In this document: positions 44,136-53,715 of the stretch, one piece after another
Position numbering within the stretch: position 1 is the stretch's first letter
Layout: every line of letters starts with the position of its first letter
Assembly: GCF_003576455.2 (NCBI RefSeq)
Contig: NZ_CP032869.1
Span: forward strand, 6,386,001 to 6,450,000
Origin: Mucilaginibacter celer
GTDB lineage: Bacteria; Bacteroidota; Bacteroidia; Sphingobacteriales; Sphingobacteriaceae
Direction: 5' to 3'
DNA length: 64,000 nucleotides
The notes under the pieces: model-generated
Told to the model about the DNA's origin: nothing
The model's database searches: none
Seen by the model: the letters and a program-made list of their open reading frames with translations, nothing else
Program-made: the position numbers and the translations under genes

Positions 44136-45146
44136 ATGGTTACTTCCCTACTTGTAGTTATTGTTGTACTTGCCCTGCTGTTTGATTATACCAACGGTTT
44201 TCATGATGCGGCAAACTCTATTGCCACCATCGTATCCACCAAAGTATTAACACCTTTCCAGGCCGTATTAATGGCCGCGGTTTTTAACTTTGCTGCTTAC
44301 TTTTTTATAAAAGACCACAAGGTGGCCAACACGGTATCAAAAATTGTTATAGAACAATTTGTTACGCTGCCGGTAATTTTAGCCGGATTGGTTGCCGCCA
44401 TTACCTGGAACCTGATCACATGGTGGTTTGGCATTCCTTCAAGTTCATCGCATACATTGATAGGCGGTTTTGCCGGAGCGGGCATGACTAACGCACTTTT
44501 TTTGGGTGTTAATGTTGCCAAAGCCGTAGAGATGAATTATGTACTTAAAATTATAGCCTACATAGTTTTAGCGCCATTTATTGGTTTGCTGATAGCTTAC
44601 ATAGTTACCATTGTAATATTACACCTGTGTAAAAATGCACGTCCTGCTGTTGCCGAGCGTTGGTTTAAACGCCTGCAGCTGGTATCATCAGCAGCATTAA
44701 GCTTTGCTCACGGTGGTAACGATGCACAAAAGGTAATGGGTATTTTATATGTAAGCCTTATCGCATCAAAAATAATTAAAGCAGGCGATACAATGCCCGA
44801 GTGGATCCCTTTGGCCTGCTACTCGGCTATTGCTGCCGGCACCATGTCGGGCGGTTGGAAGATTGTGAAAACAATGGGCTCCAAAATTACCAAGGTAACT
44901 CCGCTTGAAGGTGTGAGCGCCGAAACCGCGGGTGCTATTACCCTGTTTATTACCGAGCGTTTCGGGATTCCGGTTTCAACTACGCATACCATTACAGGTT
45001 CAATTATAGGTGTGGGTTTAACAAAAAGGGTATCGGCCGTGCGTTGGGGCGTAACCATTAACCTGGTTTGGGCCTGGATCATCACCATACCTATTTCGGC
45101 ACTGATTGCCGGTTCGGTATTTGCTTTGTTACACTTTTTTGCCTAA
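44136..45146 (+). CDS. Inorganic phosphate transporter, Pit family
   Basis: 336 residues, about ten membrane helices. The two repeated PD001131-type signatures are FDYTNGFHDAANSIATIVST near the N-terminus and SFAHGGNDAQKVMG in the second half. Low-affinity phosphate (as metal-phosphate) uptake driven by protons. Gene order DUF47-Pit is standard. Confidence 0.95.
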   Translation: MVTSLLVVIVVLALLFDYTNGFHDAANSIATIVSTKVLTPFQAVLMAAVFNFAAYFFIKDHKVANTVSKIVIEQFVTLPVILAGLVAAITWNLITWWFGIPSSSSHTLIGGFAGAGMTNALFLGVNVAKAVEMNYVLKIIAYIVLAPFIGLLIAYIVTIVILHLCKNARPAVAERWFKRLQLVSSAALSFAHGGNDAQKVMGILYVSLIASKIIKAGDTMPEWIPLACYSAIAAGTMSGGWKIVKTMGSKITKVTPLEGVSAETAGAITLFITERFGIPVSTTHTITGSIIGVGLTKRVSAVRWGVTINLVWAWIITIPISALIAGSVFALLHFFA

Positions 45147-45180
45147 CCGAAGGCAGGTATTTTTGTTACATTTACTTACT

Positions 45181-45909
45181 ATGAAAACAAAACTACTTAT
45201 CATACCGGCATTAATTGCCTTTATTACTTTAAGCAGCTGTGATACCCTTAACCAGGTAGCCAACGCAACCGTTCAAAACCAGGGCACACCAACCTCGCTC
45301 GAAATTGGCAACGGCTTAAAGCAGGCGCTTGAAATAGGCACCGGCAAAAGTTCCGACCATCTTTCGGCACTTAACGGTTTTTTTGGCAACGCAGCCATTA
45401 AAATCCTTTTCCCGCCCGAAGCACAAAAAGCCGAGAAAACTTTACGCAGTTTGGGTTTGAATAGCCTTTGCGATAATGTGATCCTATCGCTTAACCGTGC
45501 TGCCGAAGATGCAGCCAAACAGGCCAAACCTATCTTTGTTGATGCCATTAAGCAAATGACCTTACAGGATGTTACCAATATTTTATTGGGAAGCCAGGAT
45601 GCGGCAACACAATATTTTAAACGTACTACAACGGCTAAACTTAGCTTACAGTTTAAACCTGTAATACAAGGCAGCTTAAACAAGGTTAACGCCACCAAAT
45701 ACTACACCGATGCTGCCCAGGCTTACAATAAAGTTCCTTTTGTATCAAAAATTAATCCCGATATCAGCGATTATGTAACCCAAAAAGCTATTGAAGGGTT
45801 GTTTGTGGAGATAGCTAAAGAGGAACTGAACATCCGTCAAAACCTTGGCGCACGCACTACACCTTTATTGCAAAAGGTATTTGGTTTTGCTGATAAGAAG
45901 AAAGGATAA
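45181..45909 (+). CDS. DUF4197 family lipoprotein
   Basis: 242 residues from the ATG at 45181, chosen because the upstream frame from 45106 overlaps the Pit gene while this start gives a lipoprotein signal (lipobox LSSC). The mature part is helical with the DUF4197 hallmark LEIGNGLKQALEIG and later GLFVEIAKEELNIR. Function unknown. A gene-free, repeat-bearing region follows. Confidence 0.9.
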   Translation: MKTKLLIIPALIAFITLSSCDTLNQVANATVQNQGTPTSLEIGNGLKQALEIGTGKSSDHLSALNGFFGNAAIKILFPPEAQKAEKTLRSLGLNSLCDNVILSLNRAAEDAAKQAKPIFVDAIKQMTLQDVTNILLGSQDAATQYFKRTTTAKLSLQFKPVIQGSLNKVNATKYYTDAAQAYNKVPFVSKINPDISDYVTQKAIEGLFVEIAKEELNIRQNLGARTTPLLQKVFGFADKKKG

Positions 45910-45987
45910 ATAAAGATTTTTTTGGATTGAAAAGGGGATGAGGTAGCTTGTTTCCTTTTGTTGTGATTAGGCCTGCTGTATATTTTT

Positions 45988-46112
45988 AGGCACGCTAAGG
46001 CGCTAAGGCGCAAAGATTTTAATGATGCTTGCGGTTTAGTAACATAATTTGCATTTAAATTCGTTGTCGTTCATTTTAAGCACGCAAAGGAACTAAGTCG
46101 CAAAGGCTTTAA
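45988..46112. repeat. Direct repeat, CACGCTAAGGCGCTAAGG type
   Basis: Two diverged copies in direct orientation, GGCACGCTAAGGCGCTAAGG... (45988-46020) and AGCACGCAAAGGAACTAAGT... (46079-46112), within a 418-bp gap without genes. Unknown role. Confidence 0.6.
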
Positions 46113-46154
46113 GTTTTTTGGTGGTTTATCGGTATTTCTGAATCCGCATTTAAC

Positions 46155-46212
46155 TTCATTGCCGTTGGTTTTAACCAACTGATAATGAAAGCAGAAAGAA
46201 GGCTTTAGCCCA
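46155..46212. repeat. Half copy of the TTGGTTTTAACCAA palindrome element
   Basis: TTCATTGCCGTTGGTTTTAA... followed by GGCTTTAGCCCAAA matches the right half of the element at 18482-18683, with compensating changes in the palindrome (GTTGG/CCAAC here, GTCGG/CCGAC there). Confidence 0.65.
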
Positions 46213-46327
46213 AATAACCAAGCGGGATAGAATTGGGATTAAAGTGAGCTTATGCTAACTCATAGTGGATAAGGAATATTAGGCGACTTTTTTATTGCGG
46301 GAGGCAAATTCATCGACAATAATTTTA

Positions 46328-47722
46328 CTACTGCTGTTTCTGAAACTTCACTTTCACCGTAACCTGCTCGGGTTTATGGTTGGTGTTGCCAACCCATGAT
46401 GGGCCGTTTTTAATCAACTCAATGGCTTTTTGGTTAGCCGTTTCGTTCAAGCCTTTTTTGATGCCGAACTCATCAATTATTCCGCTCGGGAAAACGGTGA
46501 ATATAACCGTTACTGTTCCCGTTGTTCCATCGGGCAATACGGCATTGGTTTGCAGATATTTTTTCAGAGCGCTCCAACCAAGCTGCGGGTGTGCTGCCAC
46601 AACGGCGGGTGCATCGCTATCGTCATCATCCCGTTTGCGGCCGTAGGCGGACACTACAACTTCACTAAGCGCGCTTTTATCTTCGGCTAAAGCAATTTTT
46701 ACACTGTCGCCGCGTGTGGCGCTAACCTGGCGGTGCTGGTAACCGATATAAGCCACATCAAGCGTGGCATTATCAACCGGGGATGAAAGCGAAAATTTGC
46801 CGTTAACATCAGTTACGGTACTGCGGTTAGTGCCTTTTATCCTGATGGCCGCGCCGATAATAGGCGAACCGTCATCTCTCGAAATAATGGTACCGGCTAT
46901 ATACAATGATTCAGCAGCGGCTTTATTGCTGAAGCCGGGTGCCGGGGTTGAAGTTACACCGTCAACCTTACCCTGTAATTTAAATAACGCCGGAGGGGTG
47001 GGTTTGGCGGTAGTTTTGGCGTTTAACCCCAATAAATTCTGAGCTGTCGAGTCTCTTTTAATTGATGAGGTATAACCTAAGGCAACCCTTTCGTCAAGGC
47101 TTACATCAGGTTTTACGTTGTATTGGTACGTACTCTTATTTTCGGTTGCTGCAGGCGGTTCAGAGCCAAAACCACTATTGGCAGCTGGTACAAGGTTGTT
47201 AGCCATTTTATTATCGCCTGCCGAAATTTCCTGTTGGTAAATGGCATTTGCAGATGCTTTGGTCGATTTTCGTTTGCCTCCGGGAGTAAAAAACTTTGAT
47301 GCCTGCTTCGCAACCAGCGGCGATTTTATGGTATCGCCTTTTTTTATAGTATCGCCAACTATCGGTATCGGCGGCGTAATATTATTGTCTGCAATGTTTT
47401 TATCAGGCTTGAGCTCTGTATTTGCCGATTTTTTTAGGTACAGCCCGCCAATGGTAAGCACAATTAAAACAGAAGCCGCTATAGGCCAAACCTTCCACGG
47501 AATAACAAAACCACGTTCTTCTTTGGTTCGTTCCTGCAAACGGCGCGACAGATCGGCCAGGTTAAGGTGCTGGTCGGTTTTGACACTCCCATAACCTTCA
47601 AGGGCATCCATTAAAAACGGATCGTCAAGCGCTTGCATTTCAAGCTTGTGCATAGCACGGGCATCAAGCTCGCCGGCAAGGTACTTTTGTATTTGCAATA
47701 TGTCGATCCCTTTACTATGCAC
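46328..47722 (-). CDS. Membrane protein with anti-sigma-like, carboxypeptidase-regulatory and TonB C-terminal domains
   Basis: 464 residues. Residues 1-75 are cytosolic and resemble the N-terminus of Bacteroidota anti-sigma-like proteins (IQKYLAGELDARAMHKLE). A single membrane helix follows (PIAASVLIVLTIGGLYL). The periplasmic part has a low-complexity linker, a carboxypeptidase-like regulatory domain (YIAGTIISRDDGSPIIGAA), and a TonB C-terminal-like domain (LPDGTTGTVTVIFTVFPSG, ending VKVKFQKQQ). It overlaps the sigma factor gene by 8 bp. Probably links an envelope signal to the sigma factor; that is inference. Confidence 0.88.
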   Translation of the reverse strand: MHSKGIDILQIQKYLAGELDARAMHKLEMQALDDPFLMDALEGYGSVKTDQHLNLADLSRRLQERTKEERGFVIPWKVWPIAASVLIVLTIGGLYLKKSANTELKPDKNIADNNITPPIPIVGDTIKKGDTIKSPLVAKQASKFFTPGGKRKSTKASANAIYQQEISAGDNKMANNLVPAANSGFGSEPPAATENKSTYQYNVKPDVSLDERVALGYTSSIKRDSTAQNLLGLNAKTTAKPTPPALFKLQGKVDGVTSTPAPGFSNKAAAESLYIAGTIISRDDGSPIIGAAIRIKGTNRSTVTDVNGKFSLSSPVDNATLDVAYIGYQHRQVSATRGDSVKIALAEDKSALSEVVVSAYGRKRDDDDSDAPAVVAAHPQLGWSALKKYLQTNAVLPDGTTGTVTVIFTVFPSGIIDEFGIKKGLNETANQKAIELIKNGPSWVGNTNHKPEQVTVKVKFQKQQ

Positions 47723-48284
47723 TGTTACGTTCGAGGCAAATTTTTAAATTACGCTTGCCGTTTTGGATATAGCTTTTCACCTCATTTAAGGTATACCCGG
47801 TTATTTCGGCAATTTCTTTATAGCACTTCTCTTTTAAATAAAAAAGATCGATACTTTGTTTTTGTGCACCCGTTAGCTTTTCAATACAGCTTTCAAGCGC
47901 TTTTAGTGTTTCTTCCTTGTTATTATCATCATGATGCACAAGTGGGGTAAATTCCATAACCTCATCTAAATTAACCAGGTCTAATTTTTTACCGCTTCGC
48001 AATTGCATCAAACAATAATTGCGCCCAAGTACGTAAACCCAGTTTCTGAACTGTTTAATATCATGCTTCTGCACTTTATCAACCAGCTCTTCAAAAATAC
48101 CCATTACGGCATCTTTGGCCAGTTCTTCATCTTTCAGATATTTAAGGCAAATGCCATAAATAAGCTGCATATACCGTTGGTATAAGCTGCCCAAAACCGT
48201 TAGGTTACCGTTTGCCCGATAATCACTAAGTAGTTCCTCGTCTGTTGATGTCCCTGGTTTTTTGGGTTTTATAAATAGGTTCAT
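47715..48284 (-). CDS. ECF-like RNA polymerase sigma factor
   Basis: 189 residues. Sigma region 2 (LYQRYMQLIYGICLKYL, NWVYVLGRNYCLMQLR) and region 4 with the HTH (QSIDLFYLKEKCYKEIAEITGYT in parts). Short, without regions 1 or 3, as in ECF sigma factors. The downstream gene overlaps by 8 bp. It is divergent from the vWA gene at 48369, which it may control. Confidence 0.92.
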   Translation of the reverse strand: MNLFIKPKKPGTSTDEELLSDYRANGNLTVLGSLYQRYMQLIYGICLKYLKDEELAKDAVMGIFEELVDKVQKHDIKQFRNWVYVLGRNYCLMQLRSGKKLDLVNLDEVMEFTPLVHHDDNNKEETLKALESCIEKLTGAQKQSIDLFYLKEKCYKEIAEITGYTLNEVKSYIQNGKRNLKICLERNSA

Positions 48285-48368
48285 TAAAACATTACAAAAT
48301 TAATTTTTTTTAATGGTTTATGGAAATCAAGTATTCCGGGCATCCTTAAGGTAAAAATAAAAGGAGCC

Positions 48369-50333
48369 ATGAAGAGAATATTTGTGATTATTTTGTTGTT
48401 TGCAGGCTTAACCGGGTTTAAGCCCCTTAATGTGCGCCAAATAAGCGGCGTGGTGTACGATAGTAAAGACAGCCTGCCGATACCCGGTGTAGCGGTACGG
48501 CTTAACGGTACACCCATGGGTACCCTAACAGATGCCAAAGGCAGATACAGTATCAATTTACCCGAGGGTAAAAACACGCTCACTTTTAGTTTTATAGGCT
48601 ATGTTTCGCAAACTGTTAAACCGGATAAAAGCGATAAGCTGAATGTTTACCTCAATGCATCATCACAATCGCTTGCCGAAGTGGTGGTTACTATGAGCGC
48701 GCCCAAAAGAAGGGTAAATATTACCGGCAGCGCAAGCTCTGTTAGCAACGGCATTGTAAGTCAGCCTTATACAATAACCAACCAGTTAGCAGGCAAGGTG
48801 GCTGGTCTTTACGTAACATCAAAAGGTAATCGGATAAAAGCAAATGTGAATGCTAATCAATATGGTTATATTGCCCCTGCGCCGGCCGATCCGCAGGATG
48901 AAAGTTATAAGGCCATTACCGAAAACGGATTTAAAAATCCGGAAAGTGAGCCGCTCTCCACTTTTTCGGTTGATGTTGACGCCGCGTCGTACAGCAATGT
49001 GAGGCGTTTTATAAACGGCGGGCAATTGCCACCGGTTGATGCCGTGCGGGTTGAGGAAATGATCAATTACTTTAGCTATAACCTTAGCAGCCCAACCAAT
49101 AGCGATCCGGTTGCTATTCATACCGAGCTATCAACCGCTCCGTGGAATAATAAGCACCGTCTTATCCGCATCGGTTTAAAAGCCAAAACTATTCCTACCG
49201 GTAATCTGCCTGCTTCAAACCTCATTTTTTTGATAGATGTTTCGGGGTCGATGAATATGCCTAACAAATTGCCGCTGGTGCAATCCTCATTAAAAATGTT
49301 GGTTAACCAATTGCGCGCCAAAGACAGGGTGGCTATTGTAGTGTATGCAGGCGCGGCTGGCGAAGTACTTGCCTCAACCCCCGGCGATCATAAAGAAACC
49401 ATCAACAATGCCATCGATAACCTGAGTGCCGGGGGATCTACGGCCGGAGGGGAGGGTATAAAATTAGCCTACAGCATAGCCCAAAAGAATTTTCTGAAAA
49501 ACGGCAACAACAGGGTGATCCTGGCCACCGACGGCGATTTTAACGTAGGCGCATCCGGCGACGATGATATGGAAAAACTAATTGAGCGCCAGCGCGAAAG
49601 TGGTATCTCGCTCTCGGTACTTGGTTTTGGGATGGGCAATTACAAAGACAGTAAAATGGAAGTACTTGCCGATAAAGGCAACGGTAATTATGCCTATATA
49701 GATAACATTACCGAAGCCCGCAAAACCCTGGTAAGCGAGTTTGGCGGTACTTTATTTACGGTAGCAAAAGATGTTAAGCTGCAGATTGAGTTTAACCCGG
49801 CCAGGGTGCAGGCTTACCGCTTGTTGGGTTACGAGAACCGGGTTTTAGCCAAAGAAGATTTTAATAATGATAAAAAAGATGCCGGCGATATGGGCTCGGG
49901 CCATACAGTTACTGCTTTTTATGAAATAGTACCAGCTGGTGTTAAAGATGATTATTCTTAAAGCGTTGATCCGCTTAAATATCAAAAACCGGCTAAAGCC
50001 AATTATTCTTCGGCATCTGATGAAATGATGACCATTAAATTCAGGTATAAGGAGCCAACCTCGATGAAAAGTAAATTGAGCCAGGTTGTTGTAAAAGATC
50101 AGCCAATGGCTTTAAACGCTACATCTACCGATTTTCGTTTCGCGGCCTCGGTAGCCGAGATTGGGATGTTGCTGCGCGATTCGCAGTTTAAGCAAAATGC
50201 AAGTTATAAACAGGCCATCAGTATGGCACGTGCCGCAAAAGGTGATGATAACGAGGGATACCGCGCCGAGTTTATAAAACTGGCCGAAAGTGCGAGGTTA
50301 TTGAGTAAAACAGAAACTGAAGAATCAAAATGA
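48369..50333 (+). pseudogene. von Willebrand factor A / DUF3520 (YfbK-like) protein interrupted by an in-frame TAA
   Basis: An ATG with a rare Shine-Dalgarno (AAAAGGAG) at 48369 opens a frame that stops at TAA 49959-49961 after 530 codons. The same frame continues open for another 123 residues to 50333 with the expected C-terminus of the family (SVDPLKYQ, then SVAEIGMLLRDSQF). Domains: carboxypeptidase-regulatory (ISGVVYDSKDSLPIPGVAV), a plug-like segment (NQLAGKVAGLYV), the vWF N-terminal region (FSVDVDAASYSNVRRF), and a VWA domain with the MIDAS DVSGS. One base substitution (for instance AAA to TAA) explains the break. Upstream of the stop the domains are intact, so a truncated product is possible. 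Confidence 0.85.
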
Positions 50334-50337
50334 TATT

Positions 50338-50385
50338 AAACCGAAGAAGGCTGTTTCTGAAGTAAGAAACAGCCTTCTTCGGTTT
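50338..50385. terminator. Bidirectional terminator
   Basis: AAACCGAAGAAGGCTGTTTCT (50338-50358) pairs perfectly with the mirror arm at 50365-50385; the loop is six bases. It lies between the convergent vWA and MscS genes. Confidence 0.9.
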
Positions 50386-50421
50386 ATCAAGCTAACTTCG
50401 TTCCACGTCAATCGGGTACGT

Positions 50422-51255
50422 TTAAGCAATAGCTGTAGTATGTACAGGGCGTTGGGTAATATAAAAATGAGGCTTGGGCATCCCAACTTTATGCTCATCA
50501 AATGCTTTTTTAATAAGTTCCTGGGTTCCGAAAAATACCGTCCAGTAATCATGAGCTTTAGCATATGGGCAAATACCTATCGCTATCTTGCCTTCATTTA
50601 TTTTAGATACGTTAACAACCGGCGCCGGGTTAGCTAAAACAAGAGGGTGCGACAGACAGGCATCAATAGCAATCTGGCGTATAACATCCATATCGTTTTG
50701 AGGTTCAATCTCCAACGAGATATCTACCCGGATGCTGCCGTGCCTGCTGTAGTTTACAACGGTATTGTTTGATACTGCACCGTTTGCCAGTATCACCGTT
50801 TTATTATCGGGTGTAAGCAATACGGTGTTAAAAATCTGGATTTCAATCACCGCGCCGTTTTGCCCCTGCGATTCGATGATATCGCCAACTTTAAAAGGCT
50901 TGAAAACCAGGATAAGCACGCCACCTGCAAAGTTGGCCAACGAGCCCTGCAGGGCCAAACCTACAGCCAGGCCAAGCGCACCGATAATAGCAACAAACGA
51001 TGTTGTTTGAATGCCCAGCATGCCGGCAACGGTTATCAGCAACAATACGCGTAAACCTGCCATCATTAAACTGCTGAAAAACGATTGCAGCGATACATCA
51101 ATTTTGCCTTTAGCCATTGATGTGTTAAAAATGCGGCCAAGCCAGTTAATAATATAAAGACCGATAACGAAAACAAGCAGGGCGCTTAATAAATTAAGAC
51201 CGAAGGTGCTTATCCATGAAATAAACGCGGCAGTGTAAACAGATACATTTTCCAT
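50422..51255 (-). CDS. Small-conductance mechanosensitive channel, MscS family
   Basis: 277 residues. Three membrane helices, the third being the Gly/Ala-rich pore helix (ALGLAVGLALQGSLANFAGGVLI in parts), then the beta-domain (PFKVGDIIESQGQNGAV) and an alpha/beta C-terminal domain. Opens under membrane tension to release solutes on osmotic downshock. Length matches the minimal MscS type. Confidence 0.95.
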   Translation of the reverse strand: MENVSVYTAAFISWISTFGLNLLSALLVFVIGLYIINWLGRIFNTSMAKGKIDVSLQSFFSSLMMAGLRVLLLITVAGMLGIQTTSFVAIIGALGLAVGLALQGSLANFAGGVLILVFKPFKVGDIIESQGQNGAVIEIQIFNTVLLTPDNKTVILANGAVSNNTVVNYSRHGSIRVDISLEIEPQNDMDVIRQIAIDACLSHPLVLANPAPVVNVSKINEGKIAIGICPYAKAHDYWTVFFGTQELIKKAFDEHKVGMPKPHFYITQRPVHTTAIA

Positions 51256-51610
51256 AATTAAAATAGCTTAGGGTTGTAAAGGTGATTTTATGATGATTAG
51301 TTTATTTGTTATGCCTGGATTATTTTTTATACAGCACATCTGTGTTGTACTTCGTTAAGATACGCAAAACAGGAGTATGGATTTTGCTTAAATGAAAGAT
51401 TAACAACGTGTTAATGTTTGATAATTAAGAAACTAAAAACCAAATTTGGGTGCCTTGTTTTAATTAGGGGTGATGGAAGATTTACTATTTTGAAAATATC
51501 GAAAATTCAAATTAATTGCTTCTGTTTAGCATGTACAGCAACGCAAATCATAGCGTAGGAGGAAGAAAGAAACTTATCCGCGAATGCGAAAGAATAAAGA
51601 AGAAAATAGA

Positions 51611-51660
51611 TAAAGCGCCGGTAAATTCAATGTTTTTAATTGACCTGTACCGGCGCTTTA
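51611..51660 (-). terminator. Terminator hairpin of the porin gene
   Basis: TAAAGCGCCGGTA (51611-51623) pairs perfectly with TACCGGCGCTTTA (51648-51660), with an inner TCAAT/ATTGA stem. It lies 9 bp past the stop of the minus-strand porin gene and, on that strand, is followed by a T-rich stretch. The remaining gap, 51256-51610, shows nothing else supportable. Confidence 0.75.
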
Positions 51661-51669
51661 AAGCAACTT

Positions 51670-52977
51670 TTAAAATTCGATATGCGCCCTTAATGAAAGC
51701 ACATTTACCGGCCCGCGGTCTTTATTATAAGCCGGGTTCAGCAAAAACTGGTAACCGGGGGTAAGCCAGAATTTTTTTTGATAAGCGTTGATTTTATAAT
51801 CAAGCTCGGCAATAAACTCGGTGCCGTAGTTAAGTTTGCCATCGCCAATAATAAAACCGTAACCGCCGGCGGCGAGGTAATCGCGGTGAGCTGATGATAT
51901 GCCATTAGCAACAAAAGCCAGGCCCAGTTCGTCATCGCCACGGTTCCATGAGCCGCCTTTCAGCACACCGCCGAAACTTAATGATCGGTCGATCTCAGTA
52001 AAATACCAGGTTTGGGTTTTCCCATCGTTATAGCTTACTTTGGCAAATACGCCAAAATCTTTGGTTAAATATTGGTCGGCGCTGATGCCAAAACCATATT
52101 TATGCCTGCCGTAGGCCTGCGTGGTATCTACAACAGGTGCCGTGGGACTAAGCGCAAGGGCCTGCCTATAATTGCCCATTTTGCCGTTATTGCGGAAGCC
52201 AAGGATGCGTACGGCGCCTTTTTGCCCGTTAAGGGTGTAGCGTTTTTCATACTCAATGGTTTGGGTATTGGCTTTACCAATTTTCTGATCCCAAATAGCT
52301 CCGTTTGCCGTAGTTGTCGACATGGTGAAGGCGAAGCGCAGTGTCCAGTTAGGCTGGCCCAGCTCGGTATGGATACCCATTACGTAGCCACGGGTATTGG
52401 CGGGATAATCCCATGCTCCGTTATCCATCAAACTCCAGTTCATAAACTGTGTACGCGGGTCATGACTAAATTCGTTGCCATCATAAAAATCGGCCATGCC
52501 AAATTTGCCCACGGTAACCGAAAAATACCGTTTGCTTTTGAGGCCCGCCAGTTGGTTGGCATCATCGCTGATGGTATCTTTTTCTTTTCCCCATTCAAAG
52601 TTTTGGGTAAAATATAAGCGGGCTATATAAATTTTAGGCTCGGCACCGCCAACGCGAAAAGTTTCGCCGTTTGGAAAGCCGGCCGCTCCCAAAGTTTTAC
52701 TCAGACCAGATCCGCCAGAAAGTTCGGGATTGAAATAGGCCTCGGCCCCTTTCCATAATCTTGCACCGCCAAAAAGCGTGGTGGTTATAGAGCTTTGCGT
52801 TTCCTTTTCGGTAAGCAAACTGTTATCGCCGGTATAATCGGCATGGAACGATGGCTTATGCTGCGTAATAACCGTTTGTTGGAAATGGAAGTTAAAGCGC
52901 TGCTGTTTTACGGTATCCTGCCCAAAGGCAAATGCAGCCGTAAATAATGAAAATATACTAAGTAAAATTTTTTTCAT
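51670..52977 (-). CDS. Carbohydrate porin (OprB-like outer membrane protein)
   Basis: 435 residues with a signal peptide (cleavage near AFGQ). The mature protein is a beta-barrel made of alternating short strands with aromatic girdles, containing the OprB-type pieces LWKGAEAYFNPELSGG and FFAVTVGKF-like segments (YFSVTVGKFGMADFYDGN), and ends in a Phe (AHIEF), the usual outer membrane signal. Substrate selectivity cannot be predicted. Confidence 0.9.
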   Translation of the reverse strand: MKKILLSIFSLFTAAFAFGQDTVKQQRFNFHFQQTVITQHKPSFHADYTGDNSLLTEKETQSSITTTLFGGARLWKGAEAYFNPELSGGSGLSKTLGAAGFPNGETFRVGGAEPKIYIARLYFTQNFEWGKEKDTISDDANQLAGLKSKRYFSVTVGKFGMADFYDGNEFSHDPRTQFMNWSLMDNGAWDYPANTRGYVMGIHTELGQPNWTLRFAFTMSTTTANGAIWDQKIGKANTQTIEYEKRYTLNGQKGAVRILGFRNNGKMGNYRQALALSPTAPVVDTTQAYGRHKYGFGISADQYLTKDFGVFAKVSYNDGKTQTWYFTEIDRSLSFGGVLKGGSWNRGDDELGLAFVANGISSAHRDYLAAGGYGFIIGDGKLNYGTEFIAELDYKINAYQKKFWLTPGYQFLLNPAYNKDRGPVNVLSLRAHIEF

Positions 52978-53011
52978 AAACTTAATTTGGCGTAAAAGTA
53001 AGCTTTCAACT

Positions 53012-53662
53012 TTACTTCAAATCGCATTCATCAAAAAACTGTGTTAAATAAGCTTCCATAAATGCATGCCTTTGCGCGGCCAGTTTTTTGCCGGTTTCGG
53101 TGTTCATTTTATCTTTAAGCAATAAAAGCTTTTCGTAAAAATGGTTTATGGTGGGGGCCGAGGTGTTTTTATATTCCTCTTTGGTCATGTTAAGGTTTGG
53201 CTTAATTTCTGGGTTATAAAGCTCGCGGCCTTTAAAGCCACCATAAGTAAAGGCCCTCGCAATACCAATTGCGCCAATGGCGTCAAGGCGGTCGGCATCC
53301 TGTACCACGGCCAGTTCGGGCGAGTGGAATGAAGGTTTATCAAAACTGGCTTTGAAGCTCATGTGCCTGATAATTTGCTGTACATGTTCAACAATAGTCG
53401 CATCAACATTCATGCTTTGCAGATAGTTGCCTGCCGTACGCGGCCCTATCTCTTCATCGCCGTTATGAAATTTGCTATCGGCAATATCATGCAGCAAGGC
53501 AGTAAGCTCAACTACAAGCTGATCGGTTTTTTCTGTTTGATTAATGAGTTTGGCGTTAGTCCACACACGGTGAATGTGCCACCAGTCGTGGCCACCTTCG
53601 GCATTTTTAAGCGTATCGCGCACAAAGGTAATTGTGGCGGATATTAAAGAGTTATGTTCCAT
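53012..53662 (-). CDS. HD domain phosphohydrolase
   Basis: 216 residues from the ATG at 53662; a TTG three codons upstream is less likely. HD superfamily metal ligands: HDWWHIHRVW, LLHDIADSKFHNGD and QDADRLDAIGAIGIARAF. Similar to YedJ-type hydrolases of unknown nucleotide or phosphate ester substrate. It stands alone. Confidence 0.92.
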   Translation of the reverse strand: MEHNSLISATITFVRDTLKNAEGGHDWWHIHRVWTNAKLINQTEKTDQLVVELTALLHDIADSKFHNGDEEIGPRTAGNYLQSMNVDATIVEHVQQIIRHMSFKASFDKPSFHSPELAVVQDADRLDAIGAIGIARAFTYGGFKGRELYNPEIKPNLNMTKEEYKNTSAPTINHFYEKLLLLKDKMNTETGKKLAAQRHAFMEAYLTQFFDECDLK

Positions 53663-53715
53663 CTTTCGCAAAGATAGTAAGCAAAAGATGGAACAAGGGT
53701 AATGTGTATAAAACG

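Noticed and set aside
49962..50333. Separate downstream gene after the vWA stop codon, or a frameshift
   Set aside because: The segment is in the same frame as the vWA gene and completes its C-terminal domain, so a nonsense change explains it better than a second gene or a frameshift.
51516..51764. Open frame of 82 codons, 68 from the ATG at 51531
   Set aside because: It runs through the porin terminator hairpin (51611-51660) and into the 3' end of the convergent porin gene; no promoter or conserved pattern.
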